Source: Planctomycetota bacterium (GTDB lineage: Bacteria > Planctomycetota > PUPC01 > DSUN01). From it: a DNA stretch of 24,536 bases. Numbering within the stretch: position 1 is the stretch's first letter; the number at the start of each line of letters is the position of its first letter. The translations under genes and the position numbers were made by a program. Of the stretch, positions 1 to 7,178 are shown one piece after another. Below the pieces are notes generated by a model, which made no database searches, was not told where the DNA came from, and was given only the letters and a program-made list of their open reading frames with translations. The stretch is from positions 1 to 24,536 of the forward strand of contig DAOOIT010000077.1 of NCBI GenBank assembly GCA_035384565.1, in the 5' to 3' direction.

Positions 1-20
1 TTTCGAACCCGCGGGAGGTT
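1..20. repeat. 33-bp palindrome, copy 1 (cut by window edge)
   Basis: Positions 6-20 are the complete right arm AACCCGCGGGAGGTT, preceded by the centre TCG (3-5) and the last two bases of the left arm. The rest lies outside the window. It has the same TCG centre as the copy at 323-355. Confidence 0.85.
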
Positions 21-87
21 AGATGGGTTGTCTCCTCTCTGGGGCCTATCGGTCCCATCCGTCCCATCGGTTCTATTCCCCTCACCC

Positions 88-194
88 ACAGGTACGCATA
101 GCCGCCAGTGGTTCGCCAGTAGCTCCGGAGCTTATGGCGACCGTGCCGTGTGCATGCTATTGTGGTGAAGACACTTCGGGCGGGATGGCTCGAC
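88..194. repeat. 107-bp module, copy A of a direct duplication
   Basis: This segment aligns without gaps to 366-472, offset 278. By eye I count about 93 of 107 identical positions, and most differences are transitions. Each copy follows a 33-bp palindrome, but copy A has about 57 extra bases between palindrome and module, including a doubled GTCCCATC motif. Confidence 0.8.
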
Positions 195-322
195 ACAAAA
201 AAATCGTTCCGTACTGCCAAATGTTCTCTTACCTACGCGTTGGCCCTCGCCGCCCCCTGTCACGGCGAGCCTGTCGAGCCACCTTTGGAGGGCCTGCCGC
301 ACCATTCTGGCCTCGAGCCTTC

Positions 323-355
323 AACCTCCCGCGGGTTTCGAACCCGCGGGAGGTT
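323..355. repeat. 33-bp perfect palindrome, copy 2
   Basis: The arms are AACCTCCCGCGGGTT (323-337) and AACCCGCGGGAGGTT (341-355), a perfect 15-bp inverted repeat around a 3-nt centre TCG. A truncated copy (centre plus right arm) occupies 1-20 at the window edge. Two further complete copies lie at 24214-24246 and 24487-24519 with centre GCG. It resembles a REP-type palindromic unit; function unknown. Confidence 0.9.
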
Positions 356-365
356 CGATGCTGGT

Positions 366-472
366 ACAGGCACGCATAGCCGCCAGTGGTTCGCCAGTGG
401 CTCCGGGGCCTATGGCGGCCACGCCGCGTGCATGCTGTTGTCGTGGAGACACTTCGGACGGGCTGGCTTGAC
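366..472. repeat. 107-bp module, copy B of a direct duplication
   Basis: This is the partner of 88-194. It starts 10 bases after the palindrome at 323-355. The gap-free alignment shows that palindrome plus module were duplicated as a unit and then diverged. There are no coding features. Confidence 0.8.
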
Positions 473-591
473 GCAAGATTTCTCGCGCAACTGCTCGAGA
501 AGTTGCTTGTGGGCACTTGAGGCCGAACCGCGCCCCATGCGCTCGCCCTGCGCAAGACGGCTGCCCGCTCGCCGCGGTGCGGGCGAGAGCC

Positions 592-620
592 TTGACACCC
601 CACCCCGCGCCCACTACAAT
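592..620 (+). promoter_or_regulatory. Sigma70-type promoter for the thioredoxin/TPR gene
   Basis: The -35 hexamer is TTGACA (592-597), an exact consensus match. A 17-nt spacer leads to TACAAT (615-620). Transcription would start near 627, leaving a leader of about 57 nt before the ATG at 684. A short dyad CTCGCC/GGCGAG (568-573 and 582-587) sits just upstream of the -35 box and could be a regulator site, though that is speculative. Confidence 0.8.
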
Positions 621-683
621 GCCTGCGTGGGCAGATGAGGGCCCGAGGCACTAACCAGCGCCTGTCGCCCGGGAGCAGAACGA

Positions 684-1874
684 ATGAGCGCCTTTCCTCA
701 TGACGGCGTGGCCGGCCGACGTGCCACGGGCCGGCTCGCGGCCTTCCTGTGCGCCCTGCTGGCGGCGGCCGCGGGGGCCGGGGAACTCGAGTACTTCGAG
801 ACGTTCGAGAAGGCGCTCGAGGCCGCCGAGAAGGGCCGCCTGCTCGTGATGGTGGTGATCGTGGCGCCGGGCACCGACGTGCAGGGCCGCGACGTGTGCA
901 AGCTCCTCCGCGAGGAGACCCTGCCCGAGGAACAGATCGCGAAGATCATCCGCCAGCACTTCGCGCCCTTCCTCCTCGACATCGCCCTCGTGCGCGCGGG
1001 CAAGCTGGCCGTGCCGCCCGCCGTCCAGGCCTGCTTCAAGCCCAACGAGCAACTGAGCATCCCCACGCTGCTGTTCCTCGACCCCAAGGGCAAGGAGGTG
1101 GACCGCCTCGTGGGCTACGGTCCGCCGCCGAATTACATCGGCCAGATTCGCAAGGTGGCCGAGAAGGCGGCCGCCCTCGTGCCCGAGAAGGAACGCCGCG
1201 ACGCCCAACGCGCCTTCGAACGCGGCAAGGAGGCGGCCGAACGCAAGGACTACGCCGCGGCCCTCGAGGCCCTCCAGGGCGCCGCCGGCCTCGCCGGACC
1301 CGACGCCGAGGCCGCCAAGGCGCTCCTCGAGGACATCCAGGGCAAGGCCGGCGCGAAGTTCCTCGAGGCCGAGAACCTCGAGACCCAGCAGAAGCTCGGC
1401 TCGGCCCTGCGCGCCTACCGCGACTGCGCGCGCACCTTCCGCGGCACCGAGGCCGCCACCCGGGCCGCCGCCCGCATCGCCGCGATCCGCCAGGACCCCG
1501 AGGTCCGCAAGAAGCTCAGCACCCACATGGCCGGCCAGCTCCTGGCCAAGGCCCAGGACGCCATCCAGCGGAAGCAGTACGGCGTGGCCGTCGAGGCCCT
1601 CGAGACGATTGCCCAGCGCTACCCCGAGGCCGAGCAGGCCGGCGAGGCCAGGAGGCTGCACGAGCAGCTCAAGGCCGACCCCCAGGCCGCCCGCGCGCTC
1701 CGCGACGCCGCGGCCCGCGCCGAGGCCCTCGGCCTCCTGAGCGTGGGCGACAGCTTCCGCCGCAACGGCCTCACCGACAAGGCCCTCGCCGAGTACCGCA
1801 AGGTCGTCGAGAAGTTCCCCGACACCACCTACGCCCAGACCGCCCAGCAGCGCATCGCCGACCTCGGGAAGTAG
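684..1874 (+). CDS. Exported thioredoxin-fold protein with TPR repeats
   Basis: This is a 396-aa protein. An ATG follows GGGAG with 8-nt spacing. Residues about 16-33 form a hydrophobic alanine/leucine signal peptide ending AAAAGAG, so export is likely. Residues about 35-150 look like a thioredoxin fold of the thioredoxin_7/UAS type: a helix, the strand LLVMVVIVAP, and the cis-proline region IPTLLFLDPKGKEV. The redox CxxC is absent; the equivalent place reads APGTDVQGRDVC, so disulfide exchange is unlikely. Residues about 170-396 contain TPR-like helical pairs such as AFERGKEAAERKDYAAALEAL and a last repeat similar to YbgF/outer-membrane-assembly TPRs (AEYRKVVEKFPDTTYAQTAQQRI). I infer a periplasmic scaffold or chaperone; no specific partner can be named. 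MutS2 follows 182 bp downstream with a possible hairpin between them. Confidence 0.8.
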   Translation: MSAFPHDGVAGRRATGRLAAFLCALLAAAAGAGELEYFETFEKALEAAEKGRLLVMVVIVAPGTDVQGRDVCKLLREETLPEEQIAKIIRQHFAPFLLDIALVRAGKLAVPPAVQACFKPNEQLSIPTLLFLDPKGKEVDRLVGYGPPPNYIGQIRKVAEKAAALVPEKERRDAQRAFERGKEAAERKDYAAALEALQGAAGLAGPDAEAAKALLEDIQGKAGAKFLEAENLETQQKLGSALRAYRDCARTFRGTEAATRAAARIAAIRQDPEVRKKLSTHMAGQLLAKAQDAIQRKQYGVAVEALETIAQRYPEAEQAGEARRLHEQLKADPQAARALRDAAARAEALGLLSVGDSFRRNGLTDKALAEYRKVVEKFPDTTYAQTAQQRIADLGK

Positions 1875-1930
1875 CCTGGGACGAAACCCTGACCGTGGCG
1901 GCCGGCGTACCTATGAGCCGCGACTGAAGG

Positions 1931-2004
1931 GGATGAATGGATGGGTGGATGTGTGGATGATTGAGAGCAGTGCTGGTGTGGCTTCTTCAGCCATCCATTC
2001 ATCC
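1931..2004. repeat. Inverted repeat of GGATG-rich sequence
   Basis: GGATGAATGGATGG (1931-1944) is perfectly inverted as CCATCCATTCATCC (1991-2004), giving a 14-bp stem around a 46-nt loop. The left side continues as a degenerate GGATG/TGGATG run to 1960, and the right side as a CCTCC/ATTCCTCC run to about 2023. It lies between the thioredoxin/TPR gene and mutS2. It could act as a weak terminator or be a dispersed palindromic repeat; there is no T-tract. Confidence 0.7.
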
Positions 2005-2056
2005 ACTCCTCCATTCCTCCTCCCTGACCCGCTCGCGGCCGAGCACTGAAGAGCCC

Positions 2057-4138
2057 ATGGACCCCCACTCCCTCGACGTCCTGGAATACGCCAAGGTGAA
2101 GGCCATGCTGGCGGGCTACGCCGCCTGCTCGCTGGGCAAGGCCGCCGTGCAGGCCCTCGAGCCCATGACCGACCCCGCCGCCGTGCGCGCCGCCGTGGCC
2201 GAGACCACCGAGCTGCGCGAACTCCTCCGCCGCCGCGGCCGCCTGCCCGTCGCCGGCATGACCGACGTCCGCCCCGCCATCCGCGGCACCGACGAGGGCG
2301 AGCGGCCCCTCGAACCGCCCGCCTTCCTCGACATCCGCGCCACGCTGCTGGCCGCCAAACACCTCAAGGCCCTCTTCGCCGAGCAGGCCCACGCCTTCCC
2401 CCACCTCGCCGCCCTCGGCGAAGCGCTGCACGACCTCGAGCCCCTGTGCGGCCTCATTGACGCCACGGTGGGCAAGGACGGCCTCGTGCGCGACGACGCC
2501 AGCCCGCAGCTCGCCGTCCTCCGCTCGCGCCTCGCCGCCGCCCTCACCCGCATGCGCGACAAGGCCTACGCCCTCGCCGCCTCCCCCGCCATCCGCCCGC
2601 TGCTCCAGTCCGAAAACGTCACCCTGCGCAACGGCCGCTACGTGCTCGCCATCAAGGCCGAGCTCAAGCACGAAATCTCCGGCATCATCCTCGACCGCTC
2701 GGCCACCGGGGCCACCGTCTACATCGAGCCGCGCGAGCTCGTGCTCCTGGCCAACGAGGTGGACGACCTGCGCTTCGCCGAGCGCCGCGAGGTCGAGCGC
2801 CTGCTCTGGGAGCTCACGCTCGCCCTGCGCGCCGAGCGAGAGCCGATCCTCCAGACCCTCGACACCCTGGCCCGCGTGGACTGCGCCTACGCCAAGGCGC
2901 GCTTCAGCCTCGACTACCAGATGGCCCCGCCCGAGATCAACGAAGAGGGGCACCTGGCCGTGCGCCGCGCCCGCCACCCCCTGCTCGTGCGCGTCCTCGA
3001 AAAAGGCGACGGAGGGGCCGCCGCAGGCCAGGTGACGCCCATTGACTACCGGCTGGGCGAGGACTTCGACCTGCTGGTCGTCACCGGCCCCAACACGGGC
3101 GGCAAGACGGTGGCCCTCAAGACCATCGGCCTCCTCGCCCTGATGGCCCAGAGCGGCCTGCACGTGCCCGCCGAGCCAGGCGCACGATTCCCCGTCTACG
3201 AGGACGTGTTGGCCGACATCGGCGACGAGCAGAGCATCGAGCAGAGCCTCAGCACGTTCTCGAGCCACATGAGCAACCTGGTGCGCATCCTCGCCCGAGC
3301 CCACAGGCGCACCCTCGTGCTCCTCGACGAACTGGGCGCAGGCACCGACCCCGCCGAGGGAGCCGCCCTCGGCACCGCCGTGCTCGACTTCCTGGGCGAG
3401 CGGGCCGCCAAGACCGTGGTCACCACCCACATCGGCGACCTGAAGGCCTACGCCTACCGCCACCCCCGCGCCCTCAACGCCGCCTGCGAGTTCGACCAGG
3501 AGACCCTGCGGCCCACCTACCGCCTGCTCCTCGGCCAGCCGGGCAACTCGAACGCCATCGCCATCGCCGAGCGCCTGGGCCTGCCCAAGGCCATCACCCG
3601 CCGCGCGCGCCAGGCCGTCGAGCGCACCCGCGGCCGCGACACCGAGCTGATCGCCGAACTCGAGCAGTCCCGAAAGGCCATCGAAGACGACCGCGAGCAG
3701 GCCCACCTGCTGCGCCGGGACGCCGAGGACCTGCGCGGCAAGGTGGAGGCCGCGCTCCGGGCCGCCGAGGCCAAAGCCAAGGCCAGCCGCCGCGAGGCCG
3801 AGCAGGAGATTGACGAGCACCTCCGCCGCGTGCGCGCGCGCCTCGCCGAAGCCCTCCGCCCGCTCCAGAACGCCCCCGCCCCGTTCGCCGACCGGGCGCG
3901 GGCCGTGGCGGAGACCCTCGAGGCCGAGTTCCAGCGCACGCCGCTGGCCGCCAGGCGCCTGGAGTTCGCCCGCGGGCTGCACAAGGACGACTTCGTGCAC
4001 GTGATCTCGCTGGGCGCCGCCTGCCGCGTCCGCTCCGTCCACCGCACCAGGCAGCGGCTCGAAGTCGTCTTCGGCCACGCCGTCGTCGAGGTCGGGTTCG
4101 ACGACGTCACGTGGGTCGCGCCCGACGCCGGCCGCTGA
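2057..4138 (+). CDS. mutS2: MutS2-family ATPase lacking the C-terminal Smr domain
   Basis: MutS2 is a MutS paralogue that acts outside mismatch repair, in suppressing recombination and, in Bacillus, in splitting collided ribosomes (also called RqcU). I chose the ATG at 2057 because MDPHSLDVLEYAKVKAML matches the family's usual N-terminus; an upstream in-frame start at 1961 would add repeat-derived residues. The product is 693 aa. It has the core and clamp region, Walker A GPNTGGKT at residues 344-351, the SLSTFSSHM signature, Walker B LVLLDE (D424-E425), an arginine/glutamate-rich coiled coil at about 510-610, and a KOW-like end (DDFVHVISLGAACRVRSV). Typical MutS2 is about 780 aa and continues into an Smr nuclease domain. 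Here the stop comes directly after the KOW-like part, and the opposite-strand gene begins 2 bp later. Identification is firm; the Smr loss is visible in the sequence. Confidence 0.95.
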   Translation: MDPHSLDVLEYAKVKAMLAGYAACSLGKAAVQALEPMTDPAAVRAAVAETTELRELLRRRGRLPVAGMTDVRPAIRGTDEGERPLEPPAFLDIRATLLAAKHLKALFAEQAHAFPHLAALGEALHDLEPLCGLIDATVGKDGLVRDDASPQLAVLRSRLAAALTRMRDKAYALAASPAIRPLLQSENVTLRNGRYVLAIKAELKHEISGIILDRSATGATVYIEPRELVLLANEVDDLRFAERREVERLLWELTLALRAEREPILQTLDTLARVDCAYAKARFSLDYQMAPPEINEEGHLAVRRARHPLLVRVLEKGDGGAAAGQVTPIDYRLGEDFDLLVVTGPNTGGKTVALKTIGLLALMAQSGLHVPAEPGARFPVYEDVLADIGDEQSIEQSLSTFSSHMSNLVRILARAHRRTLVLLDELGAGTDPAEGAALGTAVLDFLGERAAKTVVTTHIGDLKAYAYRHPRALNAACEFDQETLRPTYRLLLGQPGNSNAIAIAERLGLPKAITRRARQAVERTRGRDTELIAELEQSRKAIEDDREQAHLLRRDAEDLRGKVEAALRAAEAKAKASRREAEQEIDEHLRRVRARLAEALRPLQNAPAPFADRARAVAETLEAEFQRTPLAARRLEFARGLHKDDFVHVISLGAACRVRSVHRTRQRLEVVFGHAVVEVGFDDVTWVAPDAGR

Positions 4139-4140
4139 GC

Positions 4141-5568
4141 CTACCCGCCGAACATCTGGTGAAGCACCTGCGGCACCTGGAAGACGCAGAAGTAGCCGAA
4201 GGCCAGGAAGGCGGCCAGCAGAATCGCCGCGTGGTGCCAGCGCGGGCGCAGAATCTCCGCCGCCTCGGGCGAGAGCAGGCGCCGCTGCGCGACGAAAAGC
4301 CCATACCCCACCGCCAGCGCCTGAAGCGGCACGAGCAGCAACCCGTCGCACACGGCGCCCAGCTTGATCAGGAACACGGGGTTCGTGCCGAAGAGCGCGC
4401 AGATCGCCAGGTTCGTGACCACGAACAGGCACAGGAAGAGGCGGAACTGCTTCGTCGGCTCGACGCGGGCGAAGCGGGGCGAGAGGTTCCGCACGCAGTC
4501 GGCCAGCAGGCGCGGCCACCCCGCGAGTTGCCCGAGCTGCGTGCTCACCATCGCCGACGCCCCCGCCACCAGGAACAGCACCGCCCCGAACCGGCCCCAG
4601 TGGGTGGAGAACAGGCGCGACAGCTCCATCGCCACCTGCGCGCCCTTGGGCACAAGCTGCTGTGGCCTCAAGATGCCCGCCCCGGCGAGGAAGAACGCCG
4701 CCGTCACCGCCACGCCGATGAGGAGGGCGAACGTGGCGTCCCACGCCACCACGCGGCACCAGGCGCGCACGTCGCGCGCCTCGGCGGCGCTCAGGCGGGC
4801 CAGGCGCGCCTCGTCGGCCCGCCGGCCCCACGAGCGCTCGCGCGTCATCCCGTAGCCCGCCCCGATCACCCAGTAGGTGTACCACACCTGGCTCGCGAAG
4901 CCGCCGGCCGACCAGCCGATGAGCGGCAGCATCTCGCCCCACGCCGTGCCCACCGTGGGGTCGGCCTGCCGCACCCAGGCCGGCACCTCGGGCACCCCGA
5001 ACCCGAACGCCGAGGCCGCGAGCTCGCGCGGCGAGGGCAGGACGTGAGCCGCCACGTAGAGCGCGCCCGCCACGATGGCGAGCACCATCAGGCCCATCAG
5101 GCGCTTGAGAATCTCGAACCGCCCGCTCCAGGCCACGGCGAAGGCGAAGGCCGTCACCGCCGTGCCCCAGATCGCCGTCGAGTGCGCGCCCAGCGGCAGC
5201 AGGCTGCCGAGAAACGTGGCGGCCGCCACGGCCAGCGCGCCCACCGCGCACACCCCCGAGGCCACCTGCCCCACGAGCACCACCCACACCAGCCAGTGAC
5301 GCGGCCCGGGCACGCGGCTGAAGCAGTCCACCATCCCCTCGCCGGTCACCACCGTGTAGCGCGCGCCGCACAGGCCGATCCAGTACTTCAGGAAGATGCC
5401 CAGAAGGATGGCCCACAGCACCGTGGGGCCGAGCAGCGCGCCGGTGCGGGTGGCGATGATCACTTCGCCCGAGCCGATGTACTCGCCGCACCAGATGAGC
5501 GACGGCCCCAGGGCCAGCACCAGCGCCCAGGTGGTCGGCGGCGCCTGGCTCGGTCTCTCCACGTCCAT
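4141..5568 (-). CDS. Nramp (SLC11)-related membrane transporter
   Basis: This 475-aa polytopic protein has about eleven or twelve hydrophobic segments and the LeuT-fold layout of the Nramp family. Family resemblance is clearest at the N-terminus (GPSLIWCGEYIGSGEV, then ATRTGALLGPTVLWAILLGIFLKY and ARYTVVTGEG). Classical Nramp metal transporters carry DPGN in TM1 and MPH in TM6. Here TM1 reads GEYIGSGE and TM6 reads GWSAGGFASQVWYTYWV, so the usual metal ligands are missing. The substrate may differ from Mn2+/Fe2+ and I do not assign one. The ATG at 5568 lies 15 nt after the upstream zinc-ribbon gene, so the two are probably co-transcribed. Its 3' end converges on mutS2 with only a 2-bp gap. 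Confidence 0.85.
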   Translation of the reverse strand: MDVERPSQAPPTTWALVLALGPSLIWCGEYIGSGEVIIATRTGALLGPTVLWAILLGIFLKYWIGLCGARYTVVTGEGMVDCFSRVPGPRHWLVWVVLVGQVASGVCAVGALAVAAATFLGSLLPLGAHSTAIWGTAVTAFAFAVAWSGRFEILKRLMGLMVLAIVAGALYVAAHVLPSPRELAASAFGFGVPEVPAWVRQADPTVGTAWGEMLPLIGWSAGGFASQVWYTYWVIGAGYGMTRERSWGRRADEARLARLSAAEARDVRAWCRVVAWDATFALLIGVAVTAAFFLAGAGILRPQQLVPKGAQVAMELSRLFSTHWGRFGAVLFLVAGASAMVSTQLGQLAGWPRLLADCVRNLSPRFARVEPTKQFRLFLCLFVVTNLAICALFGTNPVFLIKLGAVCDGLLLVPLQALAVGYGLFVAQRRLLSPEAAEILRPRWHHAAILLAAFLAFGYFCVFQVPQVLHQMFGG

Positions 5569-5583
5569 CCCCTCAATCCTGGC

Positions 5584-5991
5584 TCAGAAGAGCGGCTCGG
5601 GCGCCGGCCCCGCCGCGGGGGCCGCCAGCGCCAGCTTCACGGCGGCCAGCACGAACACCGCCGCGACGAGCAGCAGCAGCAGGCTGTAGAGCGCGCCCAG
5701 GACGACGCCCGCAACGGCCAGCCGTCGGCCCGCCGTGGCCGTGCGGTCGCGCAGAGCCGCGATGCCGATGATCAGGGCCGCGGGACCCGGCAGGCACAGG
5801 AACACCGGGCTGACGAGCGCCAGCACGAACGACACGACGGCGAGGGGAGACGTGCGGGGGGCCGGCCGCGCCTGCGCCGCGAGCGCGGGGTCCAGATACT
5901 CCTGGCAGTGCGGGCACTTGCGCGCGGCGGGGTGGATCGCCTCGCAGCACAAGGGGCATAACCGCGTGCCCGCCGGCGCTTCAGGTTCCAA
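5584..5991 (-). CDS. Zinc-ribbon DUF4190-type small membrane protein
   Basis: The product is about 135 aa. Near the N-terminus are two CxxC knuckles, C12-x2-C15 and C26-x2-C29 (CPLC, CPHC), making a small zinc ribbon. Two hydrophobic segments follow (about residues 47-70 and 83-115), with the SPLAVVSFVLALVSP and GRRLAVAGVVLGAL signatures of DUF4190. The family's function is unknown; such proteins are thought to be small inner-membrane proteins with a cytoplasmic zinc ribbon. The start is uncertain. A TTG at 5991 has GGGGA 7 nt upstream and is preferred. A GTG at 6030 would add 13 residues, but it would lie only about 2 nt from the predicted transcript start and so be leaderless. It probably leads the transporter operon. 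Confidence 0.75.
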   Translation of the reverse strand: MEPEAPAGTRLCPLCCEAIHPAARKCPHCQEYLDPALAAQARPAPRTSPLAVVSFVLALVSPVFLCLPGPAALIIGIAALRDRTATAGRRLAVAGVVLGALYSLLLLLVAAVFVLAAVKLALAAPAAGPAPEPLF

Positions 5992-6038
5992 GGCAGAGTC
6001 CCCGTCAGCCCAGGGCCGCGCTCCCGACACGGTGCCCC

Positions 6039-6067
6039 ATTGTAGCGGCGCTCCGCGCCGAAAGCAA
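6039..6067 (-). promoter_or_regulatory. Promoter for the DUF4190-transporter unit
   Basis: On the minus strand TTGCTT (6067-6062) and TACAAT (6044-6039) are 17 nt apart. The predicted start near 6032 leaves about 40 nt of leader before the TTG start at 5991. It sits back to back with the plus-strand promoter at 6078-6105. Confidence 0.65.
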
Positions 6068-6077
6068 TCCCGCTGCC

Positions 6078-6105
6078 TTGACTTGGGCCGCGGATTGGGT
6101 AGAAT
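6078..6105 (+). promoter_or_regulatory. Promoter for the 126-aa unknown gene
   Basis: TTGACT (6078-6083) is followed after 16 nt by TAGAAT (6100-6105). Transcription would start near 6112, about 45 nt before the GTG at 6156. Confidence 0.65.
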
Positions 6106-6155
6106 GGGCGCTGGGGTGAAGCTGTGCTCTCCGCCACCAGAGGGAAGCCACGGGC

Positions 6156-6536
6156 GTGGACAAGCAGGAACTGCTCAACTGCCTGATGCGGGTGCAGGAG
6201 GAGTTGCGCACCCGTCTCATGGACGATCTGCGCGAGGAGGACGAACCGCTGGAGGAGATCTTCAGCCCGTCCTCCTTCTCGAACAAGTTCGACGTTTACC
6301 GGTACAAGTACACGGAGCGGCTGGACACGCTGAACCGCATCATCGCCGAGGTGCAGCGGTCCGAGGGGGGGCGGCCGACGTTCAAGGCCATTTCGGTGGA
6401 GGCGCCGAGCCGCGAGGACCTTCTGACGCTGATCAACCAGCGCCTGGGCAAGACACGGCCCGCGATGGTGGCGGACCTGAAGATCTACCGCGAGCGGCCC
6501 GACAGTTGGGTGGCCATCCTCATCTGCGGCTTCTAG
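6156..6536 (+). CDS. Unknown 126-aa cytoplasmic protein
   Basis: I do not recognise this protein. It starts at a GTG preceded by AGGGAA about 10 nt upstream, and it has its own promoter. The sequence is soluble and mixed-charge with no signal peptide or membrane segment. Residues 1-70 look helical and acidic (LMDDLREEDEPLEEIF, then a YRYKYTERLDTLNRIIAEV helix). The second half looks alpha/beta (FKAISVEAPSREDLLTLINQRL, then a final strand VAILICGF). Codon use matches the neighbours, with GC-rich third positions, which supports a real gene. Its last 17 bp overlap the 3' end of the convergent DksA-like gene. Confidence 0.75.
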   Translation: MDKQELLNCLMRVQEELRTRLMDDLREEDEPLEEIFSPSSFSNKFDVYRYKYTERLDTLNRIIAEVQRSEGGRPTFKAISVEAPSREDLLTLINQRLGKTRPAMVADLKIYRERPDSWVAILICGF

Positions 6537-7020
6537 AGAGTCTGCGGCTGCGTTCTTCGTTCTGGTGCGTGGGCGCACGATCCGGGGCTTCGTCGCGCCC
6601 GGGAGGGGGCGGCCAGGTGGTGTGGGCGGCCAGCCGCGTCGCCTGCGCCTCTTCGTCGCGCTTGCAGTCCACGCACAGTTCCGCGAAGGGGAGCGCCCGC
6701 AGGCGCGCCTCGGGAATCCGCCTGCCGCACACCTCGCACAGGCCATAGGTCCGATTGTCCAGCTTGCCGATGGCGTAGTCAATCATCCGGAGGTCGGCGG
6801 TGGCGATCTCCGCAAGTCCATGCGCCATTTCATCATGGAACGCATCCGCCGCCCGATCGCAGATGTCGCTGTAGTCGGCTCCGGCGCGCGTGCCCTGCCT
6901 GTAGGTGAGATGGCCTTCGACCTGATGGGCCAGGTCGCGACGCCGCTCCAGCAGCGCCCGGCGGAGCCAGGCCGTCCTGGAGCGCTCGCGATGGCTGCCT
7001 CTGACCTGTCTGTTGCTCAT
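6520..7020 (-). CDS. TraR/DksA-family zinc-finger regulator
   Basis: This is a 166-aa protein of the DksA/TraR type; such proteins bind the RNA polymerase secondary channel and modulate transcription, often with ppGpp. I chose the ATG at 7020 because AAGGAG lies about 11 nt upstream; the frame is open further but without a ribosome site. An N-terminal coiled coil (residues about 10-45) leads to the tip motif D52-x2-D55-x-A57 (DICDRAAD), matching the DxxDxA tip of DksA. The C-terminal finger is CEVC (95-98) to CVDC (116-119), all four cysteines present. A proline/arginine-rich tail of about 35 residues extends past the finger. The acidic tip supports DksA-like rather than merely structural use; true function is unproven. 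Confidence 0.85.
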   Translation of the reverse strand: MSNRQVRGSHRERSRTAWLRRALLERRRDLAHQVEGHLTYRQGTRAGADYSDICDRAADAFHDEMAHGLAEIATADLRMIDYAIGKLDNRTYGLCEVCGRRIPEARLRALPFAELCVDCKRDEEAQATRLAAHTTWPPPPGRDEAPDRAPTHQNEERSRRLSRSRR

Positions 7021-7178
7021 CGCCCACGTCGCTCCTTCCGTGTCGTTTGCGAATCTACCATACCGCCGTACAAGCAACTTGCGTGCCGCACGCGCCCCCA
7101 CTCCTATTGACGGAGTTGAAGGGGACTTTGCTGCAAGGCTTTCCGGGGTGGGGAAGATGATGGCTCAGGCGGGCGGGC

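Larger units (their letters stand above)
1..683. other. Repeat-rich non-coding region at left end
   Basis: I see no convincing gene here; the open frames on both strands have no family resemblance and run across repeats. The stretch holds one truncated and one complete copy of a 33-bp palindrome, two diverged copies of a 107-bp module, a short segment at about 258-282 (CACGGCGAGCCTGTCGAGCC) that looks like a dispersed intergenic repeat, and a promoter at its right end. The part between 195 and 322 shows no other structure that I could recognise. Confidence 0.6.

Noticed and set aside
323..355. tRNA T-arm-like sequence (CGGGTTTCGAACCCG)
   Set aside because: The loop is too short for a T-loop, no acceptor or anticodon stem surrounds it, and the pairing continues to 15 bp, as in a palindromic repeat.
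1..472. CRISPR array
   Set aside because: Repeats are only two per cluster, long, palindromic and unevenly spaced, with no cas genes.
150..638. 162-aa open frame at the left end
   Set aside because: It spans both copies of the duplicated module and the palindrome and ends within the promoter of the next gene; no start signal or family resemblance.
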